This document shows positions 33,977 to 45,560 of a DNA stretch of 64,000 bases, one piece after another. Made by a program: the position numbers and the translations under genes. Numbering within the stretch: the stretch's first letter is position 1; each line of letters begins with the position of its first letter. The DNA comes from Capronia americana (Eukaryota; Ascomycota; Eurotiomycetes; Chaetothyriales; Herpotrichiellaceae), in NCBI GenBank assembly GCA_016110215.1, contig JADWQD010000009.1:622093-686092 (forward strand), in the 5' to 3' direction. Below the pieces are notes generated by a model. It searched no databases, was not told the origin of the DNA, and saw only the letters and a program-made list of their open reading frames with translations.

Positions 33977-34749
33977 TCAGAAAGTGTTCGCGGGCCCTTT
34001 CCACGACTGCGAAACCTATTAGCTTAGGATAGGGTTGGAGCTGCGACGCTACATATTCCAGCGTTGCGAAAAAGAAGACAACATACCAATGCCAGCACGG
34101 GCTCTTTCAGCGGCGTCATCTTCATCAAGTTCCCATAAAACTCTAGACCCTTCTCCCTCCCATGGCCGACGATACACATCGACCTCCTCAAATATGGCAT
34201 ATCTTCGACCACCTCCTGCACGCAGGAGATCAACCACTTCCCCAGCCCCTGACCCTGCCATTCGGGTAAAGTGTATACGTCCGTCAGGTACGCGAAAGTG
34301 ACGCGATCGGTGATCAAGCGAGCAAAGCCAATCAACGAAGGCTGTTCTTGGTCTTGGGTTTGTTGCTGCTCCATATTCTTGGATGGTACCTGGTGGCTCG
34401 GTGGCTGTGGTTGACTGCTCGACTCTGGCTTGACATGTCCAGCGATCTCATGCATTGTCTCCGCTGGATCTGGTGGGGTGGACGCCGAAACGGCCTGATC
34501 TGCAAGCGAAGGCGCAGGCGGTGCCGGTGTCGGCGAGTAAAGACCAAAGCAAAGACAGTTATCCAGCATGTCTTGCATTACTGGGTCTGGCAGGGGCGAA
34601 GCCCAATATAAAGCTTCAGATGCGAAGGCCTTGTTGAGGGCGTCTATAGGAATCAGAGACGAGTCTGTCGACACCAGAAAGCCATCGCGGGTCCATGTCC
34701 TCGCCGCCTCGACGGCGTGCGCTGTATGCGACATGACGGTCGAGGGCAA
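33977..34749 (-). CDS. GNAT-family N-acetyltransferase
   Basis: Two exons (34749-34087 and 34006-33977) give 230 aa. The 80-bp intron begins GTATGT, and the tiny last exon supplies the ending SWKGPANTF, which resembles the C-terminal end of related fungal GNATs. The acetyl-CoA-binding motif A is LPEWQGQGLGKWL (QGQGLG at 165-170), preceded by the beta-4 strand VTFAYLTDVYT. Residues 75-135 form a Pro/Ser/Gln-rich insertion not usual in small GNATs, probably a disordered loop. The acceptor substrate is unknown; related fungal proteins are annotated only as GNAT enzymes. The first ATG (34749) is used; a second Met is five codons later. Confidence 0.82.
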
Positions 34750-35549
34750 ACCCTTGTAAGTAGGGCTAAAGCCACGTGTCTTTCTTTGGGAGATCCCTCA
34801 CAATCAAGATAGCCACTGGAGAAAGGCTCCTGTTGTGGTATAGACTTAGGTTTTTGCTCAGACTCTATGTTAACGCAGAGAGAAGGGAGAATTCGACGCA
34901 ACTGAAGATGAGGACTGAACGATACATCATACCGACGCCTCTTGCACATTCGGCACGCCGTATCGGTAAATACCCAGCACAATAGTCTTACTTGACACGG
35001 CGAAGCAGGACGACCCCGAACGACGCGATCTGGACTCCTCTTTCTCGTCTAGAATCCTCGACCAACAGATTCTATCAGCCAAAAAGCTCAAGACGGTGCG
35101 AATGAGTGGCTGCAAGACCTCACAGGCAGAAGTTCACAGACAGAAAAACACGGAGGGGACGATGATCATGGAAAAGCGAGGGGCCTCAGAGTCTGACGAG
35201 GCCAAGATTGCAAAGCATCCACGCAATACGTAGCGCAGGGTAAATACGTAGGTAGCTGCTCGTGCTGCCTCCTGGTTCAGCCTCCAAGATGAAGATCGCT
35301 GAGCTGACTGCAAGAAGGACTCGATTGGCTCAAGATTTATAGATGCTTGGGTAGAGAGTGATGTGACTCAGATAAAAAGGAGCCTTGCAACCAAGGCGCA
35401 TACTTTCCTTCTATCCTGGGTTGCACCGTGTCTTAAACTGCGTAGTTGCCAGAAATCGGTAAATAATTGTGGTCGCTGCTATCGTGAAGAGACAAACAAA
35501 CGTCCAAAAGTGGCCATTATACACTGAAAGAATGCCAAGTTGTCTTCAT
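34750..35549. other. Intergenic, no gene seen
   Basis: Lies between the 5' end of the acetyltransferase gene and the 3' end of the thioesterase gene. Short frames only. Confidence 0.45.
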
Positions 35550-36782
35550 CTACAACTCTTCGTCTCGATACCCAGCAAGCCTCAAAGACCTCAACCTCTC
35601 CTCCTCCATATCAGCAGTCTCGAACTCCGCCGAATCGTCAAATACTCGTCCCTCCGGTCCGAAATAGAGCTTAAACAGTTTCCTCAGATCCTTATCATTG
35701 AACCGCATATGCTCGCCCGGTAGCTTGACAGTCTTCAATCCACCTTTCTTATCCAGTTGTTTCAAGCCAATCCAATCTTCACGGTAGATGGGGCGGAGTC
35801 GAAGGGGCGTGACTGAATTTTCTGTCTCGTTGAACTCGGCAAACCAAGCGCTTTCCTTGGGGATGAGGGTGGTGTCGTTGTTGAAAAGAATCATGACAAA
35901 GCGCTCAAGTTGAGATAAGTTGTCCGCGTAGCTGACGTTCTTGAGGGCACGCTCGTTGTTGATGTCAGCCAGGTAGTTGGAGTGTTCCAGGTAGTTGTCG
36001 AAGTCCTTTGTGTCACGGTAATATTGCGCGGGGACGAGGCGAGACTGGATGAAGTCGGACCACACGGTGCTGCTCTTCAAGAGTGCATTGGCACCCTGGC
36101 ATATCCAGTCTGTCGACGAAGCACACTTCTGAAACTCCGCGATCCCGTTGTGTGGCGATCCGAAGGTGACCAGAGATCGAACCTTGGGCGCGTTGCACCT
36201 CTCCACATAACCACGCAAGAACAAGCCACCCTGGCTGAAACCGAGGGCATCCACGGCTGGAGCCGTTCGCAAAATGTTGTCCTTCGCAAGTGCGTCGCAC
36301 ACCGAATCAATTTGTTGCGTAACGTTGCCGAAGAAGGAGGCCTGGCGATCTGCCGAGCCAGCATTGGCGCCTACCGCGATCATATATGTATATGTGCCTG
36401 GGTTGACTTCATCCACCAAAGCTGCCACCTCTTGCAAACCCTCTGCGTTGGCCGAGTCGCCGAGACCATGCCAGATGACAACAGGAAGGGGTTGATCGTC
36501 GGTGTCGTCGTCGACGGACGTCGCGCGAGAGGCGTACTTCGGCGATAGTTTCGTGATCTTGATCCATTCGTCCACGATGATCTGCTCGACTGTGTCGCTG
36601 GGTGTTGGGAACTCGAAGCTGTTCTCTCCTTCCCCATTGATTTGCGGTATGACACGGCCCTTGAGCGATAGGTTCGGATTGTCTGCGGGTTGACCCCGGA
36701 AGACTTCGGCTTCGGGGAAGACAACAAAGGAGAGGATGGCCGCAGGGAGCGACAATAGCACAGAGAGCCGCGTCACCTGCAT
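35550..36782 (-). CDS. PPT1: Palmitoyl-protein thioesterase (PPT1-like)
   Basis: A single exon encodes 410 aa from the ATG at 36782, which places a signal peptide (SVLLSLPAAILSFVVF) at the N-terminus. The frame is open 27 codons further upstream but that extension would bury the signal. Family features: PVVIWHGLGDS (oxyanion region), the nucleophile motif GFSQGG with S183, FGSPHNGI, the Asp region FNNDTTLIPKESAWF and the His region LPGEHMRF. PPT1 removes fatty acyl groups from S-acylated proteins in the vacuole/lysosome; loss of the human enzyme causes infantile neuronal ceroid lipofuscinosis. A Ser/Asp-rich insertion of about 60 residues lies between the signal and the alpha/beta-hydrolase core, as in other fungal members. 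Confidence 0.95.
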   Translation of the reverse strand: MQVTRLSVLLSLPAAILSFVVFPEAEVFRGQPADNPNLSLKGRVIPQINGEGENSFEFPTPSDTVEQIIVDEWIKITKLSPKYASRATSVDDDTDDQPLPVVIWHGLGDSANAEGLQEVAALVDEVNPGTYTYMIAVGANAGSADRQASFFGNVTQQIDSVCDALAKDNILRTAPAVDALGFSQGGLFLRGYVERCNAPKVRSLVTFGSPHNGIAEFQKCASSTDWICQGANALLKSSTVWSDFIQSRLVPAQYYRDTKDFDNYLEHSNYLADINNERALKNVSYADNLSQLERFVMILFNNDTTLIPKESAWFAEFNETENSVTPLRLRPIYREDWIGLKQLDKKGGLKTVKLPGEHMRFNDKDLRKLFKLYFGPEGRVFDDSAEFETADMEEERLRSLRLAGYRDEEL

Positions 36783-37497
36783 TGTGACAGACAGCGTCAC
36801 CGCCTTCAAATTAAAAACACAGGACTGCGGGGATTGACAGTGGGATTTGGAGGCCTGCTCCAAGGTAGACTGATGCTATATCAGGATCGAAGAAATGGTG
36901 TTGCCTGCGACGCAAGCGCATGCTGACAAGCCGATTGCTAGGTCATGCTGGTCCCCTGCCACTCATACCCCGGATCTTGGCAGGCACCAACGCACGCACT
37001 TCTGCAGTCGACCCAGAAGAGAAAACTGCCGTGTCTGACGAGAAAAGGGCTCTTGCATTGCGTGGATACGAACGAGTCACACCGCAATTTCAGACTGCAT
37101 GGGGGCACGCGACCTCGAAAGTTTAGGTCGAGCGGGCGAGACTCGTCTGAAGTCACCGACAGCTTGTGTATCTTGAAGGCGCTCTGCCTCAGCCGGTCGA
37201 CCACTGCTCTCTTGGACATTTAATGCGGCAACGTGGAGGAAATCGAGCACTTGTTTAACTGCCAGCGCACAGCTCGGCGTATGGTTAAATCGTTATTCTG
37301 TCGTTGCTCCTGGTGTCGCGTAGTAATGTCCGCCCTCAGGAAGCGGATGAAAATGCTTCCTCTGCAAGACTCCACGCTAATGGGTATCATATCAAGACAA
37401 TAGCCCTCCATTTTTTGGACCGGTTCCCCCAGAACGCCTAGAAACCTCAAGTTCATTCCCATCCCCCCTCGGCATATAGAGGGGACGGACTATGCGT
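36783..37497. other. Intergenic, no gene seen
   Basis: Promoter side of the thioesterase gene and 3' side of the cysteine-rich gene. No recognisable frame. Confidence 0.45.
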
Positions 37498-38481
37498 TCA
37501 GCCCAGCAAGCCCAGCCCGTCTTCCTCTGCCACCAACACTCGGACCTTCTTCAGATCCTGCGTCCACCTCCTGGTAACGTGCAACCATAGTTGTCTCTCG
37601 TCCGACCGTTTCTCTTCAATGTACTTCTCCAACGACGGCTTGCTTTGCCAGTCCTCCCATTGTCTCCCAGGACTGACTAGCATTTCGCATGTCAGGTGGG
37701 GATATTGCTTCCTTGCTGAAGCGATGGCTTCTCTATCCGCCTGCAGACGGGCATCTTCCAGCTGACACGGAGGACAAGGATGGTCTTGGTGAGATAAGAA
37801 GTTCGGCAACATCATGTAATGAGGTGGAAGGTAATGTGAGGACGACGTGCAAGAGAAGTGGAACGCTTTCGCAGTGAATGACTCTGATCGACTAAACCGG
37901 CGACCCAGTCCGCCACATTCCTTGGGCTGTCGAGCCACACCGGGCAGAGGGGCAGCAAAAGACTGGACCCGGGATATCGGTGAGGATGGAGGCGTGATGG
38001 AGCCGTCTGAACGGGAATCCAACGTCCCGTTCGAGGAGTTGGACCACCCTTGTGATGAGACTGGTCTGAGGTTGGATCCTGACAGTTTGTTCTGACAGTT
38101 GTAGCATTTATAGGGTTGCTGAGGGAGCTTGAATCCGGTTGTTTTGAGGATAGGGCATGGTCCCAGATTGCATATGTCGAAGCCCATCAGGATACCATGG
38201 CCGCAACAGAATCGTAGGACATGAGCCTTGCACATCTTGCAGTCGTGTGCCCCGGAGACGTCTTCCTCGAGAGGAAGGTATGTATGAGGTGAGTAGCGTG
38301 GAGTAGAGATACTCGAGGTGCGCAGGTGAACGAGTAAAGAGTCGACGTCCACAGTGGTCTGTAGAGACTTTCTCAACCGACAACGTGCGAAAAGTGAGGC
38401 ATTAGGTAGGCATGCATCGATTCTTGACGAATGCGCGGGCGAGGGTCGTATACACGCGGGGCAAACGAAGGTGGTGCCCAA
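37498..38481 (-). CDS. Cysteine-rich protein of unknown function (327 aa)
   Basis: One exon runs from MGTTFVCPAC to a TGA. The N-terminal half holds Cys pairs that could bind zinc: CPAC, CKMCKAHVLRFCCGHG, CNLGPC and CYNC. The middle (about 150-190) is Ser-rich, and the C-terminal half contains CPPC followed by a charged helical region (EKYIEEKRSDERQLWLHVTRRW). No signal peptide or membrane segment is seen. The arrangement looks like a novel zinc-ribbon or treble-clef fold; I do not recognise the family. Reading frame length, codon use and the regular Cys spacing argue that it is real. Confidence 0.65.
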   Translation of the reverse strand: MGTTFVCPACIRPSPAHSSRIDACLPNASLFARCRLRKSLQTTVDVDSLLVHLRTSSISTPRYSPHTYLPLEEDVSGAHDCKMCKAHVLRFCCGHGILMGFDICNLGPCPILKTTGFKLPQQPYKCYNCQNKLSGSNLRPVSSQGWSNSSNGTLDSRSDGSITPPSSPISRVQSFAAPLPGVARQPKECGGLGRRFSRSESFTAKAFHFSCTSSSHYLPPHYMMLPNFLSHQDHPCPPCQLEDARLQADREAIASARKQYPHLTCEMLVSPGRQWEDWQSKPSLEKYIEEKRSDERQLWLHVTRRWTQDLKKVRVLVAEEDGLGLLG

Positions 38482-40469
38482 GAACAGTTATGAGAGGCGC
38501 CCGTCCAGCACACAGAGAGAGAAGTCCCAGTGTCTCCACTGCACAAACAAATCTCTGTGCATACAGGGTGGTCTGTGCAACCAAGATATAGCGAGTGTCA
38601 CAACGTCATCAGACCCGGCGAGTGTGGACAGGTTGAACGGTCGATATAGGTTAGAGAGGATGGATTCGAAGGTCCGTGTCGAAGAGGGCGAGGAGGATCC
38701 AGATCGTGGAGGAAGAGGTTATTAACCTTTGACAGGTGGGTTCGGAAGAACACAGCAAGTGCCCGTACGCCGAGGGTCAATATGATGGCATCAAGCATTG
38801 ACGAAGGCAAGAGGGTCGACGGCAAGTAAGCAACTGGGCCGCGACGGCAGTGCAAGGCGCGGGGAACGAATGACGACGAGGAGAAACTCAACGGAAAATG
38901 AAGCTTGGATTCAGCCTGACCCGGAGATGAACCCTTGAGGAAAGCAAGACAGACAGACAGGCCACCAAAGAAGCAACCAAGCAACGACAATATGCATAAA
39001 ACGGGGACGATGTCGTGAACGCGCGAATTCTCATCGGCTGGGATAGGGTCGATGGGGATAGTTTGCGTTAGGACGGTGGAGGTTTCTAGACGAGGTGCTT
39101 CGGCTGCAGGTTCTGCAGCCCAAAGGTGGGATGGGCAGAGTGGGAGCCATGAGGGAGCCACGCTGATCGTGCGCGAGGTGGGATGTTGCTCCCTATCGGG
39201 CTTGGTTTGTTGAGACGCCAGGCCGCTCAAATTTTTTCCTTGGCCGACTACCCGATCCCTGCACCAGTAGGTTGAAAATCACCCTACCCTTACCCTCACC
39301 TTGTTGTTGTGTCTCAAGCTCGCTCTTCTCCTTCGATTAGAGAACTCGGGTTTGGAGCGTAATCGTGCGTTCGTGTCCCTGTTGCTTGCCTGCCTCCTCC
39401 ATGTCATTTCCGCTCTGCGTCGTCTTGTCCTTCAAACGCAATCTCTTGGGTGTTGCATCTCGGACCCGCTCTGTGGGCACAGATTGCAACTCTCATGATG
39501 CGCGCGGGTAAAAGGGTTGCAGCGCGACGGGAAAGAGCACGGCGACGGCAAAAAGGGTCCGTCAATCGTCTTCTGCTCGAGCACACTTGTCGCCGTTCGC
39601 CGCTCCGGGTGGTCGCGAAAACATAGCCAATGATGATATGGAGCGGGATGCGCGCGTCGCAAGCACGATGATGCAGCTTAATCCCAGCACCAACATTTTA
39701 TGCTTGTGCTCCTCCGAGATCTTCTTGTGCGCTTCTTTCGGCTCTTCCAGAAGACGCGATTGCCGGCGAAGCCTCTGATGATGGCTCGCGCCAGACCCAC
39801 CCGGGTTTTCTAAGCAGTTGTGGTTACGATGTTCATGCACGTCGACCCCAGAAATGCCATGCCCGATCCTTCGCGATAATTGCCACATGCGTCTCAGCAT
39901 GGCCGCGGTTGGCCTTCTGTTCTCCTCGAGTGCTCTTGGTTTCCAGTGTTTGACGAGGGAGAAACTAAGTTTGTGCACAACTCAAATTCCAGCTGGACCT
40001 GCCGACGCTCATCTCCTGGGATAATTGCCACTTGCCTCATAGTCGGCGGATCCCATCAGTTTATGAAGGCCCGCGAGAAGCGTTGTGTGGTTTGCACTCT
40101 GGTAATCACAAGTGGGTAAGATGTCCCGCTGACACCCGACGAGCGGCAGCGCCCCGTAGATAACCTTCTTGATATCAGTTCACATCCAGCTCTACAGTTC
40201 GATCGAGGAAGATTAGCTGTACGCGCAAGAACTATGAGGAGTATCCTAAGCATGATTTTGGGTATGGCTCTAGACCTTATGGATGCTCGTCGAGTGCTGT
40301 AGCCAGGCATGAAGGATGTGCCATGGATTATCTAAGAATACTGCTCCCCTTTCGTTCTCTATCATCATCTAGGTTTTTCATGTGCTTCTGGATTACGACG
40401 GCGCCAGACTCTTCTTGACAAGCTTGGACTCCTCCATTCGCGCACGACGTCTTCGGGTGATTGTGCACG
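38482..40469. other. Region with one doubtful ORF, no confident gene
   Basis: A minus-strand frame of 210 codons (38598-39230) has one hydrophobic helix (IVPVLCILSLLGCFFGGLSV) but otherwise low-complexity Ser/Pro sequence, and may be chance or a 5' region of the cysteine-rich gene. Another minus-strand frame (39562-39978) ends in a helix-like KMLVLGLSCIIVLATRAS. Neither is recognisable. Nothing else seen. Confidence 0.35.
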
Positions 40470-41654
40470 TTACTCCCGCTTCGAATTTGGACCACTGGAT
40501 GCATAGCTTGCAGTGTTGTAGTACATGGTGATGCTCTGGATTTTGAGAACGTGGTCACGCGCCGGTGGTCCGACCGACCAACCTGTCACGATGGTAATCA
40601 GAAACGAGCTTTGAGATGGAGACAACACCAGATACGTACCTCTGTCGCCATTGGCCCAATTGTTCCATACCCATGTACCTGGCACACTCGGGATGTTGAC
40701 CCAGAACTTTTTCTGGAGCACACCGTCGATGTAGAAGGCAGTAAAGTCCCTGGTCCAGTCAAGTCGATATTCGTGGACGTTAGTCGTGCAGTCAGTTGGA
40801 GCATCGCCGGTCTGGTAAGTCTTGGCCATTCTCTGAGGGTCAACAGCTTGGTTTGTGTACCACATTGGCACTGGCACGCCCGGACCTGGGTTCGACAAAG
40901 ACCTTGGATCTGTTAGGTATTCGATATCCGTCTCCTGAGTGTCACTCTTATAGAAAAAGAGGCCTGCCAATGTCAGCATCTGTGGCCAGCATTAAAGCGA
41001 CGGGCACTGAAACGAACCATGAACGGTGCCAGGTACCTGGGAGAAGATAGCTTTGGTTCGAACGCTGCCGTAGAGGATATTTTGGTCCACCGTCGTCACC
41101 TCCGCGCACCTGATCGCGTAGTTTTCGGCCTGCGTGGGCTGTTGGCCTCCTGGAACCGTCATGTTGAGGAACCCGTTGCAGAGCTGAACATTTGCAGGAT
41201 CAAATCGCTCATTGTAAGGGATCAGCCCCACTCTCCTACTCTGCACGGTGTAATTGCTCTTATGGAGGCCAGCAGGTAGACTGCAGCCGTCAAACGTGTA
41301 GACAGCTCGCTTTTGAAAGGTGCCGACACCTGGTACAACCCATGCGCCGTCGCCTCCCGTCACATCTTGACTGTCACAGTTGTCTCGATGCTCATCTGAA
41401 TTTCTATGATCGACATCCGGACCATCACCGGCGCCCTCATCGTTACCGCCACCTTGGAAGTCACCGTAGCCTCCATTGTCACTGGCTCTAGCATTCGATG
41501 CTGCCGTTGTCTTGGTCACAAGACTCTCTGGCACTCTGTTACTTCTTACACCTTGCACTTCCTTCATTTTCCCCCCGTTTGGAGCCGATGGTATCTTGAC
41601 AACAGGTGTGTCTTGCTCGGTTGGATCAGCAAAGACCACACCACGCGCTGGCAT
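40470..41654 (-). CDS. Glycoside hydrolase family 16 protein
   Basis: Three exons can be placed: 41654-41018, 40963-40640 and 40582-40470, giving 357 aa from the first Met in frame. The catalytic E-x-D-x-E signature appears as DTQETDIEYLTD, with the typical concanavalin-like strand residues around it (GLFFYKSD; NVHEYRLDWTRDFTAFYIDG; SVPGTWVWNNWANGD). GH16 enzymes cleave or transfer beta-1,3(4)-glucans and related wall polymers outside the cell. A linker rich in Gly/Asp/Asn (about 50-100) precedes the domain. No signal peptide follows the Met at 41654; the frame is open upstream to a good acceptor (TTTACAG at about 41688), so a first exon encoding the signal probably exists farther upstream and is not resolved here. 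Confidence 0.82.
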
Positions 41655-42326
41655 AGCGTGCTGACGTGTCGTGGGTGGAAAGGGCTGTAAAGAACAGGAT
41701 GATGAAGAATATTGGAATGAATGGCTGAATGGAAGTGCTATCGGTAGTCTTGTGACCAGTCTTCGTGCCCGACGATGACACTCGGGAGACTGCTAAGGGA
41801 TGCGTTAGGGAATGAGCGCTTTGGTCATTGGATAACAAAGTGTCAGGAGTTTGTGTGCTCACCAATGGGTGTCTGGGCAGGTTCGTCGCTAGCCTTTCCC
41901 GGGTGACTTTGAAAACAAGAAGCAATCTTGTGCTCCCAGAGCTCTTTCAATTGGACTCTAACGGACATGGGCTTGTGGATTTGATGTGAGGGCACCCAGA
42001 GAGGAGTCTGCCAAATGCGTAAGCCACCTTGAATCGGCCACCATTAACCTCGTCGTGCTGCAAGATTGAGGTCACATGCATTCACGGGTGCAATAAAAGA
42101 GCTGTCAAACAATAACGAGAGAAGGTGTGCTTTCCAGCTAGTAAGGAGGACAGTATAGCAGTTGTTGTGGTGTGAAAGGTGAACGGAGAGGCAGACTTGA
42201 TTTGCGAGATTGGTTGATAATACTACTCAACTGCGCCGCAACTTCCATCTGACCTGCTAGAACTAGCAGGAGCTGGGCCATTATAGCGAGAAAGAGCGAG
42301 ACGGTAAGCCCGACCAGATGTCTGGG
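41655..42326. other. 5' region of the GH16 gene and 3' region of the methyltransferase gene
   Basis: Probably contains an unresolved first exon of the GH16 gene; a hydrophobic stretch (IPIFFIILFFTALS) is encoded at about 41685-41730 but in another frame. Otherwise no gene seen. Confidence 0.35.
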
Positions 42327-43151
42327 TCAAAGTTGCCATCCCACCTGGTAGCCAAAGACAGTCTTGCGGAGAATCTCATCTCCCGGGTCGTTCTCAAACA
42401 TGACTTTGTCCATAATTTGCTCTGAGAGCTTCTTGACCACAAAGCCGTCGGCACGCGCCAGCTCAAAGAAATTGAGGTCTTTATCCAGCAGCCAAGGCCG
42501 GTACGGGGTGAAGAAGACCAAAGCAACCGAGTCTGTGGATCGTTTCAAGCACTCACGGACTGTTCTGAGCAGTTTCGTATGCTCGGAGTGGTTGAACACA
42601 ATATCGGCAAGAATAAGAAGGTCGAACCCTTCTGAATCGGGGTGAATATGAGACTTCAAGGAGTCTGGCGTGCTTCCCCACAGGTAACCCTCCGCTATAA
42701 TTGAGGACTTGTTCTTCAGCGTTGAACAATGCTCAATATTGTAACGAAGATTCATTATGAGTTCCTGGTCCGGGTAGTCCGTCACCACTACTTTTCGGGC
42801 GCCCAAAACAGCAGCAACCAAGCTGGGAAGACCTGAACCCGCACCTAGCTCTAGCACAGTTCTGTTCTGCACCAGCTGCTCAACGTTGTCCTCGAGGTAC
42901 TTGGCGACAACCTGGCCGGCGTTCCAGAGAAGGTGACCCTTGACAAGCGGTTAGTGCAATAGCAAGAATCAAAATGCAACTCCATATCACACCCAAAGAG
43001 GACTGTGCCCTACGAGCCTCAGCCTAAGTTCATCGCCATTTTGAAGGGTATAGTTGACGAAGGATGGAGGCTTCTCAGGCCGGAAAAAGCTCGCTGGCTC
43101 CTGGAAAATGTCGAGAGATGCCGAATCTTCATCGTCGTCACTATGAGCCAT
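42327..43151 (-). CDS. EFM7: Protein N-terminal and lysine methyltransferase EFM7-like
   Basis: Two exons (43151-42993 and 42938-42327, 54-bp intron) give 256 aa. The SAM-binding motif I is LELGAGSG (82-89), followed by VVVTDYPDQELI (motif II) and the methyltransferase-16 family block LLILADIVFNHSEH. The N-terminal segment (DIFQEPASFFRPEKPP) and the HSPLW-GHLLWNAG join are typical of the EFM7/NNT1 group. Yeast Efm7 trimethylates the N-terminal glycine and dimethylates the next lysine of elongation factor eEF1A in the cytosol. The ATG at 43151 (MAHSDDDED) matches the start of relatives; an in-frame ATG lies eight codons upstream at 43175. Confidence 0.9.
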
Positions 43152-44094
43152 TCCGATGGTGGAAAGCGCTCGCAAGCACGCGCAACCTTTTACTCGAGAG
43201 CTACTGTGTTCTGGTCGCGAGCGCGCAGTTACACAAGAATGGTGCCGACCGAGTGAATGGACGAAAGCCTTGCCCGCGGTAACGCCTCACCGTGGGCGGT
43301 GGGGCTTGGCGATTGGCTTACGAATACCGAGTACGGAGTACGATTCTGCCATAATGGCTGCGTTACTTGAACCGTATGCTCAGCCGGATGTTGGCGAAGG
43401 AGTGGGGGTAGTGGGGTCACTGCAGCTACTGCCGCAGCCGGCGTCAGCAAGTGTTCCACGCCCGAGAAACCTCGTACGTTCCATCAGCGTGTGACAGAGA
43501 CATAGGGGCATCCTAAGACGAACGCGGTCCTATCCTAACCCTAGGCTGCAAGGATCCAACCTCCTCTCCTTGCCAGAACATGGAGCGCGTTGTCGATATG
43601 AGTCTCTAGACGCTGTATCAATAACTCTCACGGCTTTACTTCACGCTGCTGATATTCGTCTGATGTACGTTTTTGCTAGCGTACACTACCTTGAGATGAA
43701 CGTTCTCAGTCCCCGGCTGGGCTACATTTAGCCAGAACAGCCGCTGCGATATACATAGTAAGCATGCTGGGGCCTGGCTACTTTAATGTTTTCAACTTCG
43801 AACGATGCATGGCTGAGAGTAGAGGTTCCAAGCTTTGGTACGATGCGACAATACTTATTAACACCATGGGCAGAACTCGTGCCCTATGTCATGTCTCGAG
43901 TACTACCACAGGTTTTCCCACAATACAGCAGTTACCAATCCGGGCTATGAGTACTGAAGAGGTTGCAATGTGTTCCATGGTATAGTGCGATATGATCCCC
44001 TCAACAGAAGAAGCAACACATCCAGTTATGACCATGTCGAAGATCAGACCCCTACAGCACAAGCAAACAAACATGCGAATGCCGCCCCTTGGAC
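43152..44094. other. Intergenic, no gene seen
   Basis: Upstream of the methyltransferase gene. It holds a copy of TACGGAGTA at 43332-43340 within CCGAGTACGGAGTACG. No recognisable frame. Confidence 0.45.
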
Positions 44095-45560
44095 ACATGG
44101 CTTCCTAAAGTCAGCTGCATGTTGTTCTGCATCACTTGTATGGGATTAATCATTGGCATCCTACGAGGCTTACGGCAACCACACACTGCCCTCCACTCCC
44201 AGGGGCATCACCCTCCATGCCATTGTCTCCATTTCTAGCCACGGGTATGGCAGCAGCCTTGATCGCGGCGGTAGCATCAGCAATTGGGCAAGGGAAATGG
44301 ACGCGGTCTCACGGCAATACAGCAGGTTCTTCCACGTCCGTTCACCAAGTCCCTCAAACATCTGAACTTGCCGCGACCACTCAGGCGCTCAGCAACGACG
44401 TCTACAACAACAAGCTCGATCGAAAACCGGCGGTGCTTCCGGAAACTGTACCTGACCGTCGTTTCGGTCATTGGGTTGGTGCAACGATTGTCAGGACGTG
44501 ACTCCCCAAGTGAGAAGCAACTGCAGCTATTAGCATGACGCTTCCAATTTGAACCGGTCCCAGCAACATCCACTTAAATCCAGGTTATTGCCGCCAAGTT
44601 AGTCTGGGAAGTTGCACCCAATGGGGTGGCAATTTCGGTCTACAGGCCACTGCTGAGATCATATGGCCCGTGGATGATGGCGACAGCTTTATCAACGCTA
44701 TTCTCGACAACCCGACATATTTTGGAATCGAATCACCCCAGGCTGTGCTTGGACATGTTGTCATGGCTTTCGACGACGTGTCACGCCACGCTCCGAGAAA
44801 GGCTTCCACAGTGCTGAGGTACTGCGTTCGCGATTACGACGTCACGGTCGATTCCGGCATTCCCTCGGGTTCAACTAATTTGCCAAACTATGGAAACGTA
44901 TCCACCACGGATGATCTGAATATCGCATGTTGGACGGCTGAACCCGACTCCATCCCTGAGATGGACAACGCCAAGGTCACCGTCACCATGAGTTTTCCGC
45001 AGCAGGAACAGACCATTGCTTAGTACGACTTGGTCGACACTGAGCATTTCAGGTTCTGCTCGTCGAGAGCTGTCACTGGTTCGAGGCTTGGCTCTGGCTT
45101 TGGGGGGATATAATAGAAGCATTGGTGCTACGATCGCCGGCAGCCGCCAATCCGGTGTTGCATTTCCCGAACCCGGTGTTCAAGGAATGTATTATTTCGG
45201 CGCTCTGGTGGACGCTGGCGACGATGTCTTCACCTACCACAGTACAATAGGCGGTCTGCGCAGCGTGATGCCCACATTGGCCGACTCGGTGACGTCTCTC
45301 GCGCTGACTTCGCCAAACGGGACCCAAATTGTGCAGAATCAGTTTTTAAAACCGGAAGTGTCTGTAGACGTTCGCTGGGGGTAGCTTTCCGTACCCGTTG
45401 CACGGTGTGTCGGTTGGGCGATCTTCATGGGCACCACAGTTTTTGTCTCACAAGTTGCCGATGTCAGTCTATAGAAGGGCCCAAGTTTGACCTAACTCTC
45501 CACGGCTTGGAAGAGCACACGACATCAGGCGAATCGTACAGCACGGCAAGCAGCATGCAA
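44095..45560 (+). pseudogene. DUF3176-type membrane protein pseudogene
   Basis: Fragments in successive frames follow the order of the fungal DUF3176 family: a first helix (MLFCITCMGLIIGILRG), the block LPSTPRGITLHAIVSI (about 44185), a helix and motif LIAAVASAIGQGKW (about 44255), the polar domain CTQWGGNFGLQATAEIIWP to CWTAEPDSIPEMD (44600-44960), a block ending VDVRWG then LSVPVA (45365-45400), and a closing LTLHGLEEH (about 45500). At least three frame changes and several stops are needed, including TAG at 45021-45023 after QTIA and TAG at 45382-45384 where relatives have a Trp before L-x-x-P. DUF3176 proteins are membrane proteins of unknown role, often numerous in these fungi. No run of introns repairs the frame, so this is a decayed copy. 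Confidence 0.65.
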
